Positions 44,141 through 55,127 of a stretch of 64,000 nucleotides of DNA are shown in pieces. The notes below the pieces were generated by a model that had not been told where the DNA came from, did no database searches, and worked only from the letters and a program-made list of their open reading frames with translations. A program made the position numbers and the translations under genes. The stretch lies in NCBI RefSeq assembly GCF_027943255.1, contig NC_072895.1:46474001-46538000 (forward strand), written 5' to 3'. How positions within the stretch are numbered: position 1 is the first letter of the stretch; each line of letters begins with the position of its first letter. The stretch comes from Anastrepha obliqua (Eukaryota > Arthropoda > Insecta > Diptera > Tephritidae).

Positions 44141-44739
44141 ACTTAATTGTGTCTGTGTAGTGTCAAGTACACTAGTCTATCCCGACGAAAAAAAAAAGTG
44201 GAAGTCCAGGCAATATTCCTACAAATTGTCTCACTATATATCATTTCCTCCATCTTTCACAATCAAGACTCATTGAAGATGCCAGAGCAAAACCAACAAC
44301 AGCGAAAATATTTTGTTTTTAGTTTAAAGTAATTTAAATAAAATACGAAAATTTAGAAACCAAATAAATGAAAAATCAAATCAGCTGTTCCACTGCTACT
44401 ACCTGTTCAATGTGCCTTATTCACAATTATTCGATTGATAACTTTTTTATTGTACAGGCTCATTATAAATTTCAAGTGATAGGAAAAAGAAAATCATATC
44501 TAAATAAAAATATTAATTTAAGTTTACTTATATCCATTAACTCCATGTTGCACAGATCATGTACAGCCATGGGTTTTTGTTGTTTTAGAGAATGGAAGTC
44601 TATGTACTGTACATAGCCATATTTGTGGTTCTGTATAAGTGCATGTTCAGTATGTGAGCACATAAGCTGTTGTAGTATTTGTGGTGCTTATGGGCAAAGA
44701 AGCCGCAAATTCAACAAAGCCTTTTCATTGAAATCACAG
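44141..44739. other. Gene-free stretch
   Basis: No supported gene; it ends in a polypyrimidine and CACAG acceptor-like sequence at 44720-44739. Confidence 0.3.
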
Positions 44740-44926
44740 CATAGATAATATTGAGACTACCATCACCTTTCTCCTTTCACTTGACAACAATTTATACTTG
44801 CTTGAAGTGCCCGCCCCATTCTTTTCTAGAATCACTCGACTATTTGGTAGCTGCCAAGGCCATATTGAGACTGCTATTGACGAGACTGACATTGATGATA
44901 CAGATGAAATTTCATTAAGCTTATAA
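44740..44926 (+). CDS. Possible terminal exon of an unidentified gene
   Basis: After CCTTTTCATTGAAATCACAG (acceptor-like) the plus strand stays open for 61 codons to TAA at 44924-44926. The peptide includes IDNIETTITFLLSLDNNLYL, LEVPAPFFSRITRLFGSCQG and an acidic tail with DETDIDDTDEISLSL. Its amino-acid balance looks like a real C-terminus and carries no transposon motif. No upstream exon was found, and the split codon (phase 2) cannot be verified. I do not recognise it. Confidence 0.3.
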
Positions 44927-46380
44927 TTAAATGGCAATGCCAGAAGTAAGAGAATGTGTAAGCAAATTCCTGGTGAAACAAATTTTTGGTTTGAAATTTG
45001 GATTACTGCTCAAATTGTGAACCAGCATAGATGACATGAATAATATGAAGCTTTTCGAACGAAAAATCCTACTTTGACCCATTTAGAGTGTTCCAATCGA
45101 GTCCAAATGTATGACCGACCTCCACTAACTTTGGACGGCCGATCCACCCATGCCAGTGGCACACCCCCTGGAACTGCCCTGAGGGGGTTCCGCATACAAT
45201 CATTTCAAAACATCACCATTTTTGGCCTTTACATGAGAAAAGAAACTAAAAAGTTCGACCCAAATTGGGGGACATCAGAATTCGTTTTAGAGGTATGGTT
45301 CCTTCGGCAAAGTTTCTTATTTTGATCCCTAGAATATGATTTTCACAGAGCAATGGGCGATCCCCTCAAATCGACCCGGCCTAATTTACAGCTTGGAGCG
45401 GTCATTCTTGATAAGCCGCTTCAGTGGTTTTAAGTTGCCAGTTGCTTGCACGTAAAAGAGTAAGATCCCGAACTAGTTATTGTTCTAAGTTCACCATATG
45501 CGAACTAGTTCGGTACTAGTGACTTTTTGCGTACTGTACTATATGCCATCTCGGTCAGTTGGCCAAAAGTGCTACGTAGATAATAGCAGCAGAAAAACAG
45601 AATTAATGTCTGCATACACATACATACACCCTCATACACACATAAGTGTACTATATAGTAATAAGTGAACTGCCTACCCTTGGCAATTATGCTAGGAATG
45701 AAAACAAAAAGCAGATACTGGCTGGCAATGTCGTCGAAAGACAGTTTAGATGTAGTGGAAAATAATAAAGAGCTGTCAGTTAAGCTTAGATATGAATGCC
45801 TGTTTATCCAACGAAAAATAAGTAGCATTGCAAATGCCAACAAGGCATATAAGACTCTTTAAAAACATGTTTTGAGGATTTGTTGTATGGAGAAATGTGC
45901 AATGCCGTCAAGTAGAAAAATTATAAAAAAACAAAGGGGCTCTCTAGTAACTTCAAACTTGCACTTGTTGTATTTAAATTTTATTTTATTATTTTTACTT
46001 TCTAATTCTGATTAAAAACTTTGATGAATTCGATAAAAATTTGTCCAGTTTTGCCTAAATTTTTGCATAAGCTTTAAATTGGATTATACGAATTTGTATT
46101 ATTGTCTACCTTAAGACTACCAATTAAAATGCTTCTATACTTTCACGAAAAATTTATTATTATTAAAAAGAATAAAAAATGTTATATTTTTTTCATGTGC
46201 TGTACATATGTGCCCATAATTATGAAAATGGTCTAATCCAAAAGATAAAAAAAAGCAAAGTTTATCACTCATTTCACATCCACTTTATCTTAAACTATAT
46301 GTTTTTAATGGAATTTTGAGGATATCGTCAAAAATGAACCTTTAGATAGTGAATGAAATTTGAACGTTATACGGGATTCT
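44927..46380. other. Gene-free stretch with an unclassified conserved-looking block
   Basis: From about 45040 to 45400 the DNA is GC-richer (for example CTTTGGACGGCCGATCCACC, AGCAATGGGCGATCCCC) and may be an old repeat, but neither strand gives a recognisable protein. The remainder is AT-rich without supported features. Confidence 0.35.
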
Positions 46381-46382
46381 TT

Positions 46383-47482
46383 TTCTTATTCTTAATTGGC
46401 GCTATAACCGCTTACGCGATTTTGGCCGAGTTTCTTTCTCGTGCTAACCGGCGCTAGTTGGGCACACCAAGTGAAGCCAAGTCCTTCTCCACCTGATCTT
46501 TCCAACGCAGAGGAGGCCTTCCTCTTCCTCTGCTACCACCAGCTGATACCGTATCGAATACTTTCAGAGCCGGAGTGTTTGTATCCATTCGGACGACATG
46601 ACCCAGCCAACGTAGCCGCTGGATCTTTATTCGCTGCGCTATGTCCATGTCGTCGTAAAGCTCATACAGCTCATCGTTCCATCACTTGCGATATTCGCCG
46701 TTGCCAACGTGCAAACGTCCAAAAATCTTACGCAGAATCTTTCTCTCAAATACTCCAAGCGTCGCTTCATCGGATGTTGTCCTCGTACATGTTTCTGCGC
46801 CATACGTTGGGGCGGGCATGATGAAAGCCTTGTAGAGTGTTAGTTTTGTTTGTCGAGAGAGGATTTTACTGCTTAGTTGCCTACTTAGTCCAAAGTAGCA
46901 CTTGTTGGCAAGAGAGATTTTACGCTGGATTTCAAGGCTGACATTGTTATCGGTGATAATGCTGGTTCCTAAATAAACGAAGTATTTTACAACCTCAAAA
47001 TTATAACTGTCAACAGTGATGTGGGTGCCGATAGGCGAGTGTGCCGACTGTTTATTTGATGACAGGAGGCACTTCGTTTTGTCCTCGTTCACCACCAGAC
47101 CCATTCGCTTTGCCTCTTTATCAAGTTTGGAGAAAGCAGAACTAACAGCGCGGTTGTTAAGGCCGATGATGTCAATATCATCGGCATACGCCAGTAATTG
47201 TACGCTCATATAAAAAATTGGGCCTGAGCGATTAAGTTCTGCGGCTCGTACGATGCTCTCCAACATCAGGTTAAAGAAGTCACACGACAGCGATTCAACC
47301 TGTCTGAAACCTCGTTTGGTATCAAACGGCTCGGAGAGGTCCTTCCCAATTCTGACGGCGCTGCTGGTGTTGAGCAACGTCATCTTGCATAGCCGTATTA
47401 GTTTCGTGAGGATACCAAATTCAGACATCGCGGCATACAAGTAACTTCTTTCTGTACTGTCGAATGCAGCTTTGAAATCGGT
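46383..47482 (-). pseudogene. RTE-like LINE, second copy, 5'-truncated
   Basis: Minus-strand copy of the element at 15556-18412. It begins within DFKAAFDSTERSYLYAAMSE (reverse transcriptase) and keeps the catalytic LLAYADDIDIIGLNN, YLGTSI and the C-terminal block RLRWLGHVVRMDTN with GRGRPPLRWKDQ, ending in the TTAATTGGCGCTATAACC complement near 46395. A stop or frameshift falls between the catalytic part and the C-terminal part near 46680. Residue differences from copy 1 are few (for example RRISLANK versus RKISLANK), so the family was active recently. No flanking duplication was found. Confidence 0.82.
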
Positions 47483-48139
47483 TAAGACAAATATTAGTTA
47501 ACTGGTACGAAATATTTTTCAAACCGAAATAGCTCAACCCCCCTAAATGGGAGGCAGATAAAAGACAAAAAAATGTATCCGAACTGCGACTAGTTTCAGG
47601 TTGACAAAAAAATTTGTTAATTTAAATAAATTAATTAATACTACACTAAATGGGGCTTACAATAGTCACCTGTTTTTTTCCTCCAAAAACTTGCTCAGAA
47701 TACATGATTCACACTTCTTCAATTGCTTCGTTAAAAACTTATAAAATGGTAAATTACCTACAATAACAAAAAAGAAAAAAAGATCTCCTTTATTGGTAAA
47801 CAATGTCAGCTATGAGTTTCACTATGTAGATAATGCACGAGTAAATAGACGTCCAAATCGTTACCATCACCGTACGAGTATGAGCACGCTAATATCATCT
47901 CTATGGATGTATGGGTCTACATTACACTTTTTTCCCTCTTATGCCATATACCCATATGCCCAGATAACAACATGTGCTTATCAGGCGATGTAATCTAAGC
48001 GAAAAAAATCGATAAATTATTTACTTAGATAAAAAGTGAGCGTTTTTCCAAAAAAATAACAGACTGTGAAAAATAACAGACACCATCCATTACACCAACT
48101 TCAAATAGAAACCGAAAAGTAATTGCAAAAAAAAAATAA
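47483..48139. other. Gene-free stretch
   Basis: No supported gene or repeat. Confidence 0.35.
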
Positions 48140-49265
48140 ATAGGTTAGGTTAGCTTTGGCAGCCGCATCGCACATAGAGACAACGATGACCACGAAATGG
48201 GTCCATTGTGAGCCGCGGGGCTGGGCTACATTTCCCTCTCCATATTAAACCATCTTGAGCTTTTGAGAAAGCGTAAAAGGTTGTTGATACCTAAAGTGTA
48301 TAGATTAGGTGTTGAATTGTTTCCAACTCCTCCTCATTTCTGGAGCTACGAGAGAAATCATGCGTGTAAACGCCTAATCTCTTTGCATGATTTCCTATGA
48401 GTCAATGTCCTGTGAGAGCCCCTACTAAGGTCCTGATTTGAAGTCTATTCAGTTTTATAATACTCTTGGACAGACGTAAATTTAGCCTTGGCCATGTTTG
48501 TCTAGCAATTTCACAGGCCAATCCATCTTTGATTTGCAGAACTGGTTAATACGTCCTTAATGAGAAGTTTACAAGTTGCGAGAGGTATCTCCATAAAATT
48601 ACTTATGTCTGGCATACAGGTACCTTCTCTTGCAAGTTGGTCTGCCCCACAGTTCTCTGCTATATCTCTGTGGCCTGGAACCCAGCATAAGATTATATGA
48701 TATTGTTTGGCCATCTCATTTAGAGATTGGCGACAACGTAAGACACTCCTTGATGTTGTTTGGAATGCATCCAGAGCTCTTAGGGCAGCTTGGCTGTCTC
48801 ATAGAATGCAGATATCCGTTGATAATATTCTGTTTATCTTTAACCATTTTAAGGCTTCATGAATAGCGTTTATTTCCGCTTGAAAAACACTACAGTGATC
48901 CGGTAGTTTAAAGGATCTAAAAGAAAGTTCTTCTGATCTTACACCGGTGTCCATTTTAAATCCATCCGTGTAGATCTTAACGGGTGTGTTGGGTGTTGGA
49001 TCTTCTTCAACCCATTCCAGTCTAGAAGGGATTTTCATTAGGAAATGCCTTTCGAAGCAAAGAATGGGAGTGTGATAATCACAGTCACTGGGTATATCCA
49101 TGTAGGAGTCTAAGATGGTTGAATGTCCATGTGCGACAGTCCTCGATTGTGAGCTCGCTTTGAGCCTTAAAGCGGAGCAGGCCGCTGAGTATTTAAAGAA
49201 GAGATCTAGGGGTGGCAGATGTAGTATGTTGTCCAAAGCCATGGATGGCGTGGATTTCACGACGA
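48140..49265 (-). pseudogene. LINE (I/LOA-type) 3' fragment with RNase H
   Basis: The minus strand reads ILHLPPLDLFFKYSAACSAL near 49210, then PVKIYTDGFKMDTG near 48970 (RNase H, TDGF instead of TDGS), SFKLPDHCSVFQAEINAIHE near 48880, a stop, DSQAALRALDAFQ near 48780, and IILCWVPGHRDIAENCGADQ near 48670. Then PLATCKLLIKDVL follows and the sequence decays. The 3' tail is the CTAACCTAACCTATT complement near 48140. Stops and frameshifts make it inactive. It is related to, but distinct from, the LINE at 38480-40460. Confidence 0.78.
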
Positions 49266-49861
49266 AAATATTAATAAATGAAATAAAAAAATACTCCCAC
49301 CTCTTAAAAGATAGTGTAAAGAGAATGGCGCAGCAATAAAATACTCAAAAGAAGAAGCATCAAGTGCCGCAAGTGTCAGTTGCAAGTGCAAATTTTCGCG
49401 AGCTAATTGAAAACTTAATATAGTAATAAGAAAAAAGTACGAGTACTCACTGTTGCGTCTACAGCAGAGCTTATTATGTCGCTTCAAGTACATGCCACTG
49501 TCGGTAGACAACAGCCTATTCGCCGGGGCGCGCAAGAAATAAGCGTATTTTGTAGTTGTTGTTGTCAAATGTGGGTGGATTTTCAAATGTGCGTTGCTTA
49601 TAAAATAAGTTGTTTATAAAAGTACGCCAAAAATATTTTAATCAATTGGAGGCTGCATGCCTCGCTTTTTATTTAACTTTATTTGAATGGTATTTTGCTC
49701 CATTCACCTATTTTCAATTTTTTCAGATACACATTTTCATATTCACAAACTCTTGCTGTTGTTGTTTTCTGAAGTTAGATCAGATAGTCTAGGATTAACC
49801 AGGCTTGGACATTTTAAACTACCACTAAATTGCACTATGGAAAATTAATTAAAAATTAAAT
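49266..49861. other. Gene-free stretch
   Basis: No supported gene; a minus-strand frame at 49257-49586 is not convincing. Confidence 0.35.
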
Positions 49862-49945
49862 ATATATAATTGGCTCGTACACCCTTTTTGGGTATTTGGC
49901 CGAGCTCATCCTTCTATGGCGTGCGACTTGATGTTGTTATGCAAA
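49862..49945 (-). repeat. tRNA-derived SINE, 3' fragment
   Basis: Minus-strand CGCACGCCATAGAAGGATGAG, then CTCGGCCAAATACCC and AAAGGGTGTACGAGCCAATT with the (TA)n tail. Only the last ~85 bp of the family remain. Confidence 0.72.
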
Positions 49946-50064
49946 AGGATGTCACACATTTTTAGTAGTAGTTAAAATAAGGATTTCATTATCACTAAGT
50001 TTTCAGTTTCTCAGTGTTTTAACTATCCGTGTCTTGCATTACTTATTTAGTGCACTATGACGAG

Positions 50065-50205
50065 CCCTGGGATTAACCTAACTTAACTCAACCTAAGTTG
50101 ACTTAGCTGACTTTAACTTGAACTGACTCAACTCTCCTTGACTTAACTTAAATAAAATTAACTTCATTTAACTCTGCTTAACTGAAATTAACTTAACTTG
50201 CCTGA
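50065..50205 (+). repeat. Cryptically simple TTAACT/TGACTTAACT repeat
   Basis: About 140 bp is built from variants of TTAACTTAA, TGACTTA and CAACTC (for example ACCTAACTTAACTCAACC and TTAACTGAAATTAACTTAAC). No fixed period. No gene. Confidence 0.55.
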
Positions 50206-50897
50206 GGCATGTTAGATACACAATAAAGCTATTTGAATTAATTTAATATATGAAACACAAAGCGAATGCCAAAAAGTCCCATTACGTTTCCGAAATTAAA
50301 AACGCTTTAAAAACTTGGATGTACGAGAATAATTTTTAGAGTTATGTTGAACCAAATGTAACAATCTTCGATGACATCAAAAATCAGATTTTTCCTTCGT
50401 TAACCAAATCTAAATTGATATCTGTAGCAAGCATTTGATTACGTATACGCAGTGTAGAGCAAGAAGCAGAAGCTAATAGAGAGCACTTGAAACAAGTAGC
50501 AGCCGATCAATTAAGCAATTTAACTTAGTATATGTAAGTACTTAGTATATGTAAATCTGGTAATAATGCAGGTTGCGGCCCCTTTCTTTTTAAAAATCAC
50601 TTCCCTTTGAGGCTTCCAATTCCGTATTTGTTTTAGAAGTGTAACTTTTAGGCGTCGATGGACGAGCGAGAATGGAGAGTATAATTTCAAGGCCAAGGCA
50701 ACGTTATGGGCATTTTCGTTCCGCGAGAGAAAAAAAAGATGTAACGTAGAGGAAAAGGAGAGAGAGAGCTATACCTTATATATATCTTAGATACACTTTA
50801 GGCTATTTTTCCTGAGTTTTTCCTTGTGATTGCTAATTTATAGTGAGAAATAACACTGCCTACTTTTTCGCGCTTGTTTGTTGATGCAAACTTGTAT
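50206..50897. other. Gene-free stretch
   Basis: No supported gene. A purine-rich AGGAGAGAGAGAG stretch lies near 50755. Confidence 0.35.
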
Positions 50898-51077
50898 GAA
50901 ATATATTTTTGGTGCCTACTTTTTGGCGTTATATTTCTTTGGTGCCCACTGTTTGGCACTCATTCCCGTTTTCTGGCTAATGCTTGTGAAATATATTTTT
51001 GGTGCCTACTTTTTGGCGTTATATTTCCTTGGTGCCCACTGTTTGGCGCTTATTTCCGTTTTCTGGCTAATGCTTGT
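50898..51077 (+). repeat. 90-bp tandem duplication
   Basis: Two adjacent 90-bp units (50898-50987 and 50988-51077) differ at only a few bases, for example TTTCTTTGG versus TTTCCTTGG. Each unit itself contains two related phrases, TGCCTACTTTTTGGCG and TGCCCACTGTTTGGC, about 31 bp apart, so it arose by repeated duplication. A 189-codon frame runs across it, but its Cys/Phe/Leu-rich product looks like non-coding DNA. Confidence 0.8.
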
Positions 51078-51849
51078 GCGTACTATAAACTGCTATCCAT
51101 TCTGGCGTTGTATTTATTGGTATTGCCTTGCGGTAATTTCTGCCGTTGCTGCGGTCCTGGAATCGCTGCATTTGTGCGGGTGATAAACGCTCGGAGTAGT
51201 GCGCGTTGTTGCCACGGTTTGCGTCCGGCGTTTACCTACACCGTTCAACTCTTATCCGTTTTTTGTAAAATTTGTCTATTTGTATTCTCTGCAAATGTTG
51301 TGAATTTATTTAGATATATATTCTTTCTCCCTCTCTCTCTCTCTCTCTCTCTCTCATTCTCTTTCGGGTCTCTTCCTCTTTCTTTGTCTGCCTTGAAAGT
51401 TTCACTTCTGTTATGTGTACTACGCTACACGCATTTTTTTTAAGTATAACGAAACGAAATTAAACATCGCTTTAGACTACTGTACGACAATACAAACTAT
51501 GAGCAGAAGGTATATGAGCAGACTTCTGACGCGCACAAACCCGACGATGATGAAAAATTCTACAAGAAGAGAATTAAACGAAAAACACCAACTGACATTT
51601 TATAATGTAATAATAAGAAATGTGCTTATCTTAATTATCACAGTAAATATTAAACAAAAAGTAAACTGCATATATAGAGGAATGATGGTCTCACAGTATC
51701 ATTTAACTTTCCAAATATCTGTAAAACAAATGATTTATTGTCATATAGACAGGTTTAATATTTTTTGGAAGCAAAAAATAAAAAAAACAGAACAAAAAAG
51801 TAACGTAATGGAAAGTCTGTGACACAAATTTAACTCAAACTATTTTATA
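51078..51849. other. Gene-free stretch with (CT)n
   Basis: A (CT)n microsatellite lies at about 51328-51355. No supported gene; the frame at 51415-51822 shows no motif. Confidence 0.4.
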
Positions 51850-51850
51850 A

Positions 51851-52385
51851 TAGGTCTATGAATAAGTTCGTGCGGTTTTTTTCGAAATTTGAATTTCGGA
51901 TCATTCCCATGGCTTTTAAACGTTTGGAAATGGTTGATTGATCAACTCCCAAAGTTTTTGCAACCTCTTCTTGTGTTTGAGCCGGATCTTGATCGAGCAA
52001 TTCCTCCAATTCGGTATCCATGAACTTTGGCGGCGCGGCCAAAATCACCACTTTTAAAGCGTGCAAACCACTTCTGGCATGTTCGCTCAGCTAGAGCATG
52101 CTCACCATAAACTTCCACCAAGATACGATGACTTTCGGCTGCTTTTTTCTTCATATTAAAATAATGAAGAAGAATTCCCCGCAAAAACACATTATTTGGC
52201 ACGAAATTCGACATTTTCAAGTGTGGTAAAAATATTGTTGTTTACGCTTCAAATAAAAAACTTATACTGACGTTTGTGCCTTACGACAGTAGCTCTCCAA
52301 TGAATGTTTGGAAATGTGGATCGATGGAATAATAATCAAGTTACGCCATCTGTTGTAAAACCGCACGAACTTATCCATAGACCAT
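51851..52385 (-). mobile_element. MITE derived from a mariner: only the N-terminus kept
   Basis: Ends GGTCTATGAATAAGTTCGTG (51853 onward) and the complement CACGAACTTATCCATAGACC (to about 52384) are inverted repeats of roughly 28 bp extending to CGGTTTT. On the minus strand, ATG at about 52214 starts MSNFVPNNVFLRGILLHYF and KKKAAESHRILVEVYGEHAL, then TCQKWFARFKSGDFG. After a frameshift come ELLDQDPAQTQEEVAKTLG and DQSTISKRLKAMG. These are the two helix-turn-helix motifs of a mauritiana-type mariner. The whole DDE catalytic domain is missing, and the right-hand coding sequence runs into the terminal repeat. Confidence 0.8.
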
Positions 52386-52387
52386 TA

Positions 52388-55125
52388 CTTGAAAATTTTA
52401 AATTCTTTTTTTTTTTTAGAGTATTCTCGTTTTTCGTTTTCGATAACATACTCGGAATGCTCCAAATTGTGTAAATTTGTCCAGGTTTAATTTTGAAATT
52501 CCAACAAACTTATCAAACACTTAATTTTCAACTTTGGCACTCTTATCAATACACCATATGCTAAATTTTAACACCAGCATAATTAAAAAAAAAAAACAAG
52601 CAATAATAATTGCAGCAAGTCCTGTTCCACAATCTTCAACTTTCTTTGGTTAATTTGTAGGTGCTTCATTTTTAATGCTATTTGCATCATCATAAAATAT
52701 TTAATTTTCATAAAAAAATATTTTTTTTGCACTTTAAGTAGAATAGAAGTGCTGCGGGCTGCCACCTCACGAATTGTTAGCCACGTTTTTGCGAACTGAA
52801 TGCGAAAAGTGGTTTCTACCCGTTTGCCCATTACCTGATATTGTAGTTTTGGAGACAAAAGTGAACGCGCACATTTCACAGCTGCTAGCAGAGTGTAAGA
52901 GCTGAAAAAATGCCAGGTGAAAAGAGTCGCACGGATTCTCGAAAAAGAGCAACAATATTCAAAATTAAGCAAAATAAAGGAAATATATACAAAAATAACG
53001 AAAGGCAATGTAGTGATAGTGATAATAATTATGACAAATACTAGCAGATAGCTATCGGTGCATATTAGGGCAGCTACTTCGCACACACAAGTTGAGGTGA
53101 TTATTAGTTTATACCAAAAGCCAGCTCTTTTTTAGTTTAGATCCACCTACTTTTGTTAGGAATGCCGATAACAAAAAAATCCACCATACACAGCTAAAAT
53201 ACCACAATTTGGGTTCAAAGAGTAGTGAGAGGTATTTTCGGCATTTTGCAATAAGTTTACTAAAAGCAAATGAGCTTATAAATTTTAAAATAGCAAATTT
53301 ATCTATTTGTTATCTCCTTTTTTATGGGGTTGAACTAAAGATGCAGTAGATTCTCATTAATATTTTGATGTTACTTGTAAAGTCTCATTTTATCTTTTAT
53401 TAGACGCAAAATGTCAACCAATTTTGTTGCTGTAGATGTAGAAAAAATAGCAACAGGAACGCATTTTTCTTGTCAGTCATCTCATCAATTAGGATTGCGG
53501 TAGAGAATGCCGATCACCTTCCGCAACGCGTTGCCTTTCACGGCGCCTTAAGGGGAAACTTGCCCAGATGTTAGTTATGCTCACCCCTGAGTCCCACGAG
53601 GGAACTGGTCAATTGTATAAAGCATCTATTTATAGAGAGAAGTATACAACTTCACATGCTTTTTTTGATATTTTCGGGACTGTGGTATCATAACTAAAAG
53701 TGTGATGAGTGCGTGAATTTGTGGGTGAATTGTAATTGAGAATAATCATAGGAGTATGTCGCATTTCACTCATTCTTTCAAAACACCGTACAATAGAGTA
53801 AAGAAATCGTTCGGAAGACGTATCAAATATTACAACAAATTATGTTTTTACCTCAGGGCCCAACATTTCTTTTGACCGCTCTGACTACCTCATGACTATG
53901 GCTCTATTTGATTTGAGGTATAAGAAGATTACTCTAGCCGGTGAATAACAGAGTAATTAACAGAGTGCAGCTGAGAATACAAATGCGATTTATGCTGAAC
54001 AGTTTATACTAAATGCAATTGAATTTATCCAAAAACAATTCTGAAGCCACAGCAAATCGAGACAGGTGTCTAGAGAGATTGCAAAATAGACGCAGGTTAG
54101 ACGAACTTAAGCGACGAACAGCAGATATACGATTTATTAAGTATCTTTTGCATACATTTTACGTATACTTTTCTTAGGTGTTGTTTGGCTTGTATTTTAA
54201 GGGTAATTGTCGAAAGTACGTTTTTTAAAGGAGCCGTGAAAATGAGTGCGTAAATCGACTTGCGGAAATTTTTTGCTACGACAGAGATTGGAGCAGTGGA
54301 CTAACCGCCGGAGATATAGTATGGGTAATTGACTATTATTAATTGTAAAAAAGTCAGTAGTGGGTGGAAAAAAAGTCAGTACTGGGGGAGGCAGGGACCA
54401 ATGAAAGCGGCAATTTTGACTGTATTTTCGATTACCACGGCATCAAACAATGTAAGTATAAGTTAACATACCGCAGCAGTAGGCATCAACGACAACAAAA
54501 ACTAGATTATAGAAACGCATAGCAAACAAAAAACAAAAGCGCAGCTCAGGTAACGCACAAGTAACAATGGAAGACAAAGCAGATAGTGGCGGACAAAAAT
54601 TGTAGGAGTCGCTGAACGAGCCAAAAAGAGTCACTCGGCAGTCGACGTGAGGTGTCAGCAGTTATGGAGTCAGGTATTCAAGGGCACCAATAAAATCAGT
54701 TGTATGAACTCGCTCGACCTTAACGTAAACTGTGTTTGATTTACTCACATTCCTGCCAAATATACAGTGACTGAAGATATCTAATTCGATTTATCAGGGC
54801 ACATAGCCTTAAATTCACTAAAGGCTCCCAAGGAAAACAATACTTGGCCAAATAAGCTCTCACTTGAGCACACTTTATGATTTGAGCAGGACAGCAAAAT
54901 AAAAGCTCCTGGAACCAAGCGATATCTCAGAGACAAATAAATATTCACAGAACAAACAAACAAAAAATGTATCACTGGCATTGCTCTGTGAGTGTCTAAC
55001 CATTGAAGCGACTTTTGAGAGTTCAAGATAGAATCATCTCATCATCTGTTTTCGCCAGTCAAAGTTTCAGGCCTCTTATAGCATATTTTACTTTTTAATT
55101 AAGCCTAACGAACTTTAAGCCTAGA
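52388..55125. other. Long gene-free stretch
   Basis: No supported gene in 2.7 kb. A 44-codon frame near 52911 (MPGEKSRTDSRKRATIFKIK) has an acceptable ATG context but no other support. A GC-richer block near 53500-53620 (TTCCGCAACGCGTTGCCTTT, CCCCTGAGTCCCACGAGGG) is unclassified. Confidence 0.4.
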
Positions 55126-55127
55126 TA

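Noticed and set aside
45040..45400. GC-richer block suspected to be an ancient element or viral insertion
   Set aside because: Neither strand gives a recognisable protein or terminal repeat; no evidence beyond composition.
49257..49586. 109-codon minus-strand frame
   Set aside because: No motif, lies in AT-rich DNA next to a LINE edge, no splice or start context.
50874..51443. 189-codon frame across the 90-bp duplication
   Set aside because: Extremely Cys/Phe/Leu-rich product, built from a tandem repeat and a (CT)n microsatellite, with another open frame alongside; typical of non-coding DNA.
50640..51480. Possible LTR-retrotransposon leader (CT-rich tract and TTTGGCGC-like phrases resembling a primer-binding site)
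   Set aside because: No paired LTRs, no gag or pol motifs and no defined primer-binding site could be found.
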